DNA of 10,053 nt from Hydnum rufescens UP504 (lineage: Eukaryota > Basidiomycota > Agaricomycetes > Cantharellales > Hydnaceae): NCBI GenBank assembly GCA_014904985.1, contig MU128994.1, forward strand, positions 194,009-204,061. Reading direction: 5' to 3'. A program made the position numbers and the translations under genes. The notes beneath the pieces were generated by a model. That model saw only the letters and a program-made list of their open reading frames with translations. It was not told where the DNA came from and ran no database searches. Positions 1 through 6,655 of the stretch are shown piece after piece. Each line of letters opens with the position of its first letter. The first letter of the stretch is position 1.

Positions 1-403
1 GCAAATCCACCTAAGAGGTGTTCTGAGTATAGGCATGTCTAAGACATGCCTGAGGGGTATTTTTGGGGAATTTTTTTTTTAAGTTCACTATATAGACATG
101 TCTAAAATAGCCCGCCGCAAGCACCGCCCAGGAGGGTTTGTTCACTGGCTGGAGAGTGTTACAGGTCTAATTTAGGCATGTCTAATAAGATATTTTCTGG
201 AGCCTTAGAGGTGTCTATCATCCTTACTGTGTGCTACTGGTGTCTAAATCAACATTTTGAGCCCAAGACCTCTGGTGGCGTACTAATAGGTGTGTAATGT
301 TGTCTAGATCCAATAATAATCCAATAATAATGGTGCTATTGTGTGATGCATGTCTACTAGTGTCTAAATTAGAACAAAGGCATCTGCTCAGGGGGAGATC
401 ATT
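1..403 (+). repeat. Left terminal inverted repeat, outer part
   Basis: This 403-bp stretch matches the reverse complement of 5189-5591. I count about nine substitutions, all transitions, plus several one-base insertions or deletions, near 5, 230, 285 and 342. It contains a small palindrome at 8-20 (cacct-aag-aggtg), a larger one at 31-51, a run of ten T at 71-80, and one AGACATGTCT at 94-103. The hexamer TGTCTA recurs on the + strand at 99, 179, 212, 241, 301, 351 and 361, with a GGTCTA variant at 164. All point the same way, as is typical of subterminal transposase-binding motifs. Confidence 0.9.
31..51. repeat. Perfect palindrome near left end
   Basis: The arms aggcatgtct and agacatgcct pair over 10 bp around a single central A. 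The matching place in the right arm (5542-5562) is also a perfect 10-bp palindrome, but with two changed bases in each half. Confidence 0.9.
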
Positions 404-712
404 AGACATGTCTAGAGATGTCTAGAGATGTCTAGGTGTGTCTAGACATATCTAGACAATCTAGTCATGTCTATAGTCATGTCTAGACACATCTAGTCAT
501 GTCTATAGTCATGTCTAGACATGTCTAGACACATCTAGTCATGTCTATAGTCATGTCTAGAACATGTCTTAGTATCATGTCTAGCGTGTCTAGACATGTC
601 TAGTCATGTCTATAGTCATGTCTAGACACATCTAGTCATGTCTATAGTCATGGTCTAGACATGTCTAGTCATGTCTATAGTCATGTCTAGGACATGTCTA
701 GTCATGTCTATA
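404..712 (+). repeat. Left arm tandem array of about 32-bp units built on a decamer
   Basis: The array begins with AGACATGTCT followed by decamer variants (agagatgtct, aggtgtgtct). A 28-bp core then recurs at 460, 492, 534, 599, 631 and 664, with a partial copy at 697; it starts tctagtcatgtctata and ends gtctaga. Spacings are 32, 42, 65, 32, 33 and 33 bp, because extra decamers lie between some copies. The array stops abruptly at about 712, where unrelated sequence begins. No coding potential is evident, and small open frames across the array carry only repeat-derived residues. Confidence 0.92.
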
Positions 713-2271
713 ATCTCTCTCTTCAGGGTCCTTAGGGGTCCCTCCACCCATCCCAGGCACCTCCCCTGGTCCTGGCCTCCATTGGGCTGGATGGCTAAAT
801 ATTATTTGGATGTACTTCATCCAATTTCCGCATTTAGGCTTTTTTTTAAATAAGAAACACTTTATCCCCGACTCTGAAAGAGAAGGTTATGGCGAGCATG
901 CTTTTGGTTCTGATCAATTGAGTTCCACCCAAAATCGTGTCACTGATAGCGCTGAGACTACGATTATCATTGTTTTTCTGATACATTTAAGGGTTTCATG
1001 CAATGGTCTAGTTGTGTCTTTCTTCAGTTCCATAACTTTCTGATGTGTGGATGTCTGTGACACTATATTGGGGTATCTGATCATGTGACTTATTCGTTAT
1101 CAGCTTATCACTAGTGTCTCTTGTTCTTTTCCAAAGCTCGTAGTTGTTCTTGCTGGTATCCCATCTCAGACAACTATGGGTATAATCACTTGTCTCTACA
1201 AGACCTGTAACCAGGATCAGGTTTTTTTTACAGACAATGCACCACAGCAGGCGGAATCATATCAGCGATGGTAATGAAGGAAACAACATGCTTGCCAGAT
1301 TGTGCGCCCCAGGCTCATATTGCCTCACGTTTGTCAACAGACATCTTGAGCATGTATGAGTTGATACCACTGCACCACTGTCGCCCCTGTTAGGTCCCCG
1401 CTTTTGCTCCCTGCAATCTAGGATGGTAGCGTCCACGGCTGTGCCACCCGATTTGGTATTTTATCACATGCCCATTGAACCAACCCGACGATCATATGAG
1501 CTGCCGTCTGTAAGCAAAGGACATATGGTTGGCGTTAGAATCGATTTCGGCATCCTATCCTCCCTCCATCATCCCTGACATGTGCCTCCATACAAATAAC
1601 AATGCAAATGACTATTATGAGCCATGTTTCTTCGGTGCTGCAGGTGAGTCAGGATCATAGGATGTATGACATCTTTGCTGATTGAAATCCGTATATCCTC
1701 CCATTGCGTCCTGGTCTATATCAGTTCGCCACCACTGATGGTCTTAGAATACCAATGTGCCTACCAGGCCAGTTTGACCACTGTTGGCACTCCTTCAACC
1801 CTGCATATATATCAGTTTCGGGATGCCTATACTTACATTGGGGCCATTGCCAATGTTCTTAGTGACCATCTCCCATGTACCTCCTGGCTCATCCTCAGCA
1901 CACAACCCGCTTCTGCCTAATTACCTTGGGCTACCAAGGTCATACTGATGCTTTTTGAAACCTCACTTCCATCCAGTTTTCCCCAGAAACAGGCCTGTTT
2001 AGAGTTGCTATCGATCGCTTGTGGTGTTGGAGGGATAAATCCCTACACCATAGAAACCCCATCCGAGGCTGATTTTCTAACCAAACAAACAAATTGATTG
2101 TCCATCCGATCCTTAATTTTCACATTGTTCATTCATTGGAGAAACAGTCCAAATTCTATATGCCCAAAACCCATCATTCCATGTCATTCCTTTGCCTTAA
2201 GGGCGAAGAATTGTGATTATGTAATGATGCGGACTGTGCCTAGCCTTCGTTCTGGACCTGCGGACCCATCA

Positions 2272-2595
2272 CATGATTCAAAAAGGGATTATGTCACTCT
2301 AAAGGAGTATGTTTCGAATTTCTCTGTCAGTTTTGATCGGATTGACTCGGAACGACCGCGCCCAGAAAGATACAAATCGTACCTATCGAACAGTACCAAA
2401 CACGTGACGAACGGATCAAAAATGCGGTCCCTGTAACAATATCTTTCCATGATTCATACTCTGAAGGAGTATTTCTTGATTTTCGAAGCCAATTCTTATT
2501 GGATTCGTTCGCAAGTACCACGCCCGGAAAGCTGTTAAAAATGCACATCGAATGGTACCAAGGGAAAAACAAACGGACGCGAACTCCATTTTTCA
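2272..2595. repeat. Imperfect tandem duplication, period about 162 bp
   Basis: Two diverged copies lie head to tail, at about 2272-2435 and 2448-2595. Shared landmarks, in order, are catgattca (2272 and 2448), actct(a/g)aaggagtat (2296 and 2458), a ttggatt or cggattg block, cgcgccc or cacgcccgga followed by aaag, and a final gtaccaa. The first copy carries about 14 extra bases after the first landmark. Overlapping open frames on both strands look like shadows. Duplications of this kind occur in promoter regions of retrotransposon LTRs, and a TATA box lies about 290 bp downstream, but the LTR idea is only an inference. Confidence 0.65.
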
Positions 2596-2887
2596 CAAGA
2601 CAACCCCTTCCTCATGACTCCCCCCTTGCTCCACCAACACAAATGACAAATTGGTTCCAGCCCTCTTAATTCCGATGCAAAGGGCACTCAGGGCGACCTA
2701 TTCCACCATTCCTTAAGGGAATCTATCCAGTTTCAAGGGAGGAATGCCTTGTAAAGTGTTTTTGTCTCTTTTTCACTTGATTCTTGAATATCTCCACCAG
2801 TTTTGAAGCTTTTAGCTTCATTTCTTTTTCATTATGCTTCCCTTATCTCCGCTTTTCTTCCGGAATTTTTAATTGTGGTCTGGAATG

Positions 2888-2897
2888 TATATAAAGG
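2888..2897 (+). promoter_or_regulatory. TATA box, candidate RNA polymerase II promoter
   Basis: The sequence tgtatataaagggg is an excellent TATA match in a C+T-rich setting. About 45 bp downstream, the pyrimidine run ttttccccctatcacag could supply the initiator. No clear long reading frame starts within the next 250 bp. It could be the promoter of an old LTR or of a lost gene, or a chance match. Confidence 0.4.
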
Positions 2898-3579
2898 GGA
2901 GGGGGCATGTAAATATTTGGTTTTTCCCCCTATCACAGTCTGAGGCACTGAAGTATTGCCGCTGTCTGGAGGAGATTTCCCACTTGTCAAGACTGTGTAC
3001 AGCCGCATTAAGACTGAATAGTCAAGAGGATGACTTCAGGGTGTGGCCTTGACATCTTAATTTTGTGACACTGATCTATTCCCTTGAGCAACCACTGTTC
3101 ATTGGGATTTTCTATTAACCAGAAAGACCTTCATTTCCCCAGACCTGAATATTCGAATTGTCCCTGTGGCTCCCTTCATTTGTCCTATCCTCAACGACAT
3201 GGACAGTAGTTGGATTGGTTGACAACCATCCTGCTTACAGTGGCCGAAGGGTTTTTCTTCATAGTAGAGTGCTGAAATTGTTTCTTTTCCAGAACACCAT
3301 TGCTCGCAAGTTTTCTAGTTCGGAAATACTGGCTGCGATAAGGCAAGTTTCTATTTACTTGTGTGCAAAAGGAGCGGGTCCCAGCCGCTCTTTTTTATGC
3401 CCCTTTCCTTATTTACTAACATGTCAAATGGGTATATCATAGGAACCATTGTTCAGGCCCACCCATCCTGCCCGTCAAACAACAAACATGGTGATGTTAT
3501 CATCATCATCGTGCATGATTATGGGTTTTATGATCCTGCATGTTCAGGCAGCTGCCTCTAGGAAATTCAACACCCTCGT

Positions 3580-4200
3580 ATGGTGAGAGAACTAATGCTT
3601 CTCAGTGAAATCGCCACTAGCATGGGCCGATCCATGCAATTAGGGTTCATGGGGGCTCCCTTGTCGAAGGGTCCGCTATGGGTGCAGGGATGGATCGTGC
3701 AAGCTTTGCTCTCACAAGCGGGTCAATTATGGTCACAGTTCAATATCACCTCGGATTACCCTTTCCCATTGCCTCTCCCCATAGCCGATTTCAAACCCAT
3801 CATTGAGGGATCATTTGGGCCAAAGCAGACCCAAATCCTCCTTGTCCACACGTCTGATCCGAATCCTTCTGGCTTGTCATACGTGGCTTGGACCCTGTTG
3901 AGAAGAGTTGTAGTCTCCATGCTCTCCAATTTGGTCTGTCTGGAGGCGAAGCTGCCAACAGCGGCTGCTTCCCTACATTCTGGGGCGATGAGGTTCTGTA
4001 TGATTGGCAAATCTACAGTGTCCTTTAAATTAAATTATGCAGCCTCACCTTCTCGTTTTGGATTGGATATCTTGGATACAGTTCTCATTGTTCCTGAGAC
4101 TGTAAATGCCATGATCCTTTGTTGGAGGAGTGCCTTACATTCCCCGATTGTGGGTGTCTCTTGGGCTCCATGTGGCTGCGAATGTGCAGCGCACAAATAG
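3580..4200 (+). CDS. Uncharacterised 206-codon open frame in the element interior
   Basis: This is the longest uninterrupted frame inside the inverted-repeat element. It runs from an ATG to a TAG. The predicted protein is moderately hydrophobic, with a Pro-rich patch near residue 65 (PFPLPLP) and a Cys cluster at the C-terminus (CGCECAAHK). I recognise no domain and no signal peptide. The opposite strand over 4135-3575 also reads open for long stretches, broken by only a few stops, so coding strand is not settled. It may be a remnant of captured sequence or a chance frame. Confidence 0.2.
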   Translation: MVRELMLLSEIATSMGRSMQLGFMGAPLSKGPLWVQGWIVQALLSQAGQLWSQFNITSDYPFPLPLPIADFKPIIEGSFGPKQTQILLVHTSDPNPSGLSYVAWTLLRRVVVSMLSNLVCLEAKLPTAAASLHSGAMRFCMIGKSTVSFKLNYAASPSRFGLDILDTVLIVPETVNAMILCWRSALHSPIVGVSWAPCGCECAAHK

Positions 4201-4755
4201 TAGGTCTCCTTCATGACTCTCAGCTATGTTGATTAATTTGCAATATTGTCGACGCTGCGTCACTTTTTGTTTCCTCACCATGTTTTCCTCTCTTTGATAC
4301 TCAAGACTGTGGGCTGAAACTTCCCGCTTGCCAAAGACGATTTGTGCAATCCACAGGTTGTCTTCCCAACCTTCGCGGGCACTGCGAAGATAGCGCATCA
4401 CAGATAATCTGCAGTGGGGGTACGTAATGGCTGTTTTGCCATTGAGTGTATGATACTGTCGCACGACATTTGTACCAACCTAGGACGTATGCATGATTTC
4501 CTTTGGGTAGTATACATTGTTCCTCTTTTCATCTTCCGATGCTAACCTCCATATTCTCTTTTCCTTCATCCTTCTTTTCCCCCCTCATGAGTTCAATTGA
4601 ACCCTGTCTTCTTGAGCATACACAAATCAACTTGATGGAAAATATCCACATGATGACTGGTTTAAGAGTCGGGGATTGGTGCTTGTCGCCACTACCCGAT
4701 TATGTAACTGGATATCCAAAGTTATTATGGGATATTACCTAATGCACCTTTTCCT

Positions 4756-5188
4756 TGTCTAGACATGCCTAGACATGTCTAGACATGTCTAGATGTGTCT
4801 AGACATGTCTAGATGTGTCTAGACATGTCTAGATGTGTCTAGACATGTCTAGATGTGTCTAGACATGTCTAGATGTGTCTAGACATGTCTAGATGTGTCT
4901 AGACATGTCTAGATGTGTCTAGACATGTCTAGATGTGTCTAGACATGACTATAGACATGACTAGATGTGTCTAGACATGACTAGATGTGTCTAGACATGA
5001 CTATAGACATGACTAGACATGACTAGACATGTCTAGACATGACTAGACATGTCTAGACATGACTATAGACATGACTAGATGTGTCTAGACATGTCTAGAC
5101 ATGACTATAGACATGACTAGACATGACTAGATGTGTCTAGATATGTCTAGACACACCTAGACATCTCTAGACATCTCTAGACATGTCT
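4756..5188 (-). repeat. Right arm tandem array with homogeneous 20-bp units
   Basis: The inner half contains eight exact 20-bp units at 4781-4940, each an AGACATGTCT followed by AGATGTGTCT, in perfect decamer register. The outer half (about 4941-5188) is the inverted counterpart of the left array, with at least four copies of the complement of its 28-bp core (around 4939, 4991, 5057 and 5095). It ends in AGACATGTCT at 5179-5188. The 20-bp expansion has no equal in the left arm, which explains why this array is 433 bp against 309 bp. Confidence 0.92.
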
Positions 5189-5591
5189 AATGATCTCCCC
5201 CTGAGCAGATGCCTTTGTTCTAATTTAGACACTAGTAGACATGCATCCACAATAGCACCATTATTATTGGATTATTATTGGATCTAGACAACATTACACA
5301 CCTATTAGTACTGCCACCAGAGGTCTTGGGCTCAAAATGTTGATTTAGACACCAGTAGACACACAGTAAGGATGATAGACACCTCTAAGGCTCCAGAAAA
5401 TATCTTATTAGACATGCCTAAATTAGACCTGTAACACTCTCCAGCCAGTGAACAAACCCTCCTGGGTGGCGCCTGTGGCAGGCTATTTTAGACATGTCTA
5501 TATAGTGAACTTAAAAAAAAAATTCCCCAAAAATACCCCTCAGGTGTGTCTTAGACACACCTATACTCAGAACACCTCTTAGGTGGTTTGC
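5189..5591 (-). repeat. Right terminal inverted repeat, outer part
   Basis: This is the inverted counterpart of 1-403, with the same total length. It carries the complementary TAGACA motifs, a run of ten A at about 5513-5522, and the palindrome at 5542-5562. Five substitutions against the left arm cluster at about 5461-5484. All are transitions and four of them change CG to TG or CA in one arm. A 101-codon minus-strand frame starting at 5895 stays outside this arm and is not related to it. Confidence 0.9.
5542..5562. repeat. Perfect palindrome near right end
   Basis: The arms aggtgtgtct and agacacacct pair perfectly around one central T. Compared with the left-end palindrome, both halves differ at two positions and the differences compensate, so pairing is kept. 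Confidence 0.9.
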
Positions 5592-5619
5592 AGATGCAAA
5601 CTCAAACCACCTAAGAGGT
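5574..5619. repeat. 16-bp inverted repeat spanning the right end
   Basis: acctcttaggtggttt (5574-5589) is followed 14 bp later by its exact reverse complement aaaccacctaagaggt (5604-5619). The first half is the terminus of the right arm. The second half lies just outside and resembles the left-end terminus of the element. It may be the end of a second copy, part of the target, or a terminal rearrangement. Confidence 0.8.
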
Positions 5620-5938
5620 ACTATTTTGAGGGTGCATTAGGTGTCGGTGCCACCAAACTGCCCTAATGGGCATCTTAATGACATGACAAAATGCTATTAA
5701 ATGCCGGACACAGTGGTGCCATAAGGCATCATAGGTTCCACAAGAGACAGTGTGGAGACTAATGCCAGGAATTGAGTCAATGAGGGCATACTGCCTTTCC
5801 ATTTCCATGTCAGCATCCATCATCACCAAAGTGTCAGAAGACGTGATTGTCAAAGGTAAACTAAGACACCACAAATTCGCACAAGAAGTTGGCAAATATA
5901 AATGATCTAAATGGGCAAATATTAGTAGAAGTCATATT
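5620..5938. other. Spacer with no recognised feature
   Basis: Single-copy sequence between the inverted-repeat element and the Cys-rich frame. A 94-codon minus-strand frame (5895-5611) crosses it and runs into the 16-bp inverted repeat. It matches no family I know and is probably fortuitous. Confidence 0.4.
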
Positions 5939-6524
5939 TTGAAGGGCATAAATCATCCAGGTGTCGTGCCCTACTCTACACTGCATGTACCATCTAGGTA
6001 TGGAAGGGGAAAGCAGAAGCAAATGTCAGAAGCAGGATACCTCACGGCTCGAACCGACTTCGAGGATGAACAACTTGTGACTGCGCTGTCTCCCGATCCA
6101 CTGTGCTGTTCCACATCCCTTTTTTTGAACTGTGAAGGTGTGCATTCAGCTTGCCTGTGCTGTGCATGTTCTCGATGTTCCTGCCGCATCCTGGACTGTA
6201 TCCCTCTGTGGGTTCATTTAGTATTTTTTCCCTGTATTGATTGATTTATTTTCTCTTCTGAATTTAGCCTCCATTTTGTGCAAATTGCCACACCCTTGCC
6301 AGTTTTGGACGAAGTGCACATCACAAGCTTGCCTTTGATTGTGTGCTGTTGTCCTATTTGCTGCATACTGTTGAACCATGAAGGCATACATCCAGCCTGC
6401 CTGTGTTGTGCGTGTTCTCGACATTCCAGCTGCATCCTGAGTTTGTCCCTTGGTGAGTATATTTAGTATATTTTTGTTGTTTCTTGCAATTAATTGTCTT
6501 GTCTCTTATGCCCGACGCATACAG
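5939..6524 (+). CDS. Putative Cys-rich gene fragment with duplicated exon-intron module
   Basis: The sequence contains two related modules of roughly 245 bp. Each encodes, in the same frame, an acidic start (DFEDEQLVTAL in the first, VLDEVHITSLPL in the second), a Cys-rich stretch, then (N)xEG(V/I)HxACLCCACSR and a short tail. Each module then has a good donor and acceptor: GTGGGT to TTTAG at 6208-6267 (60 bp) and GTGAGT to ACAG at 6453-6524 (72 bp). The first junction keeps the frame from module one into module two. After the second, the continuing frame meets a stop quickly, so the gene is broken or ends there. Within ACLCCACSR all differences between the copies are silent, which supports past coding. 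The opposite strand is also open over both copies with its third positions at the same bases, so strand rests on the splice sites. It could be a 5' part of the KDZ unit or a separate gene. Function unknown. Confidence 0.35.
6208..6267 (+). other. Candidate intron 1
   Basis: GTGGGT donor and aatttAG acceptor, 60 bp, T-rich. Removal joins CT to C and keeps the frame open into the second Cys-rich module. Confidence 0.35.
6453..6524 (+). other. Candidate intron 2
   Basis: GTGAGT donor and gcatACAG acceptor, 72 bp, T-rich, with possible branch-point sequence near ttaat. It sits at the place equivalent to intron 1 in the duplicated module. Confidence 0.35.
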
Positions 6525-6655
6525 ATTATGACAAGCATTTGTGAGGTCGTGCAGTGTGACCTCCGCCATATACCCACTGGTTCGATTAGAATATTTGTCA
6601 TAAACTACACGTACCTCTGCAAACACTTGATCTTCTCGCACTTGGGGCCTACGGA

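Larger units (their letters stand above)
713..4755. other. Interior of the inverted-repeat element, function unknown
   Basis: About 4 kb of mostly single-copy sequence lies between the arrays. I find no recognisable transposase, helicase, integrase or RNA gene on either strand. Open frames are short (at most 206 codons) and none matches a family I know. Stretches 713-2270, 2600-2880, 2900-3560 and 4200-4755 hold nothing I can name. A minus-strand frame from 4464 to 4135 (109 codons, rich in charged residues) and another from 4010 to 3756 look somewhat protein-like but are unassigned. The supported internal items are the tandem duplication, the TATA box and the longest frame, listed separately. 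The interior may be captured host DNA or a decayed element. Confidence 0.5.
1..5591. mobile_element. Foldback-like element with long terminal inverted repeats
   Basis: The first 712 bases reappear inverted at 4756-5591. The outermost bases pair as gcaaatccacctaagagg on the left and, read inverted, gcaaaccacctaagagg on the right. Each arm has a 403-bp outer part and an inner tandem array, and the arms enclose about 4.04 kb of single-copy sequence. Foldback elements (Drosophila FB, sea urchin TU) are known for long inverted repeats made of 10-, 20- and about 30-bp tandem units, and the units here have similar sizes. No transposase is recognisable inside, so the element is probably non-autonomous or long dead. 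The window begins at or inside the left end, so target-site duplications cannot be examined. An alternative is two separate copies of a shorter repeat inserted in opposite directions. The inverted repeat itself is certain; the element class is inferred. Confidence 0.75.

Noticed and set aside
404..712. Possible CRISPR array, because repeats recur at about 32 bp
   Set aside because: The spacers are not unique; they are variants of the same decamer. The genome context is eukaryotic, with no cas genes.
404..712. Genuine p53 response elements
   Set aside because: The consensus fits, but nothing suggests an animal genome and fungi have no p53; only the palindromic geometry is informative.
671..1043. 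Two short plus-strand frames at the inner edge of the left array
   Set aside because: The first begins inside the tandem repeat and both are short, with no recognisable protein character.
1128..1146. aaagctcgtagttg, a 14-base match to a conserved stretch of 18S rRNA
   Set aside because: The flanking bases do not continue the match, so it is most likely chance.
2098..2596. Overlapping open frames on both strands across the 162-bp duplication
   Set aside because: The two copies differ by indels that are not multiples of three, so no shared reading frame is conserved.
4781..4940. Telomeric or centromeric satellite
   Set aside because: The array is short, inverted at both ends of one element, and unlike fungal telomere repeats (TTAGGG-type).
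1..5591. Inverted repeat as an assembly fold-back artefact
   Set aside because: The arms differ by about nine substitutions, several indels and different array lengths, so they are distinct sequences.
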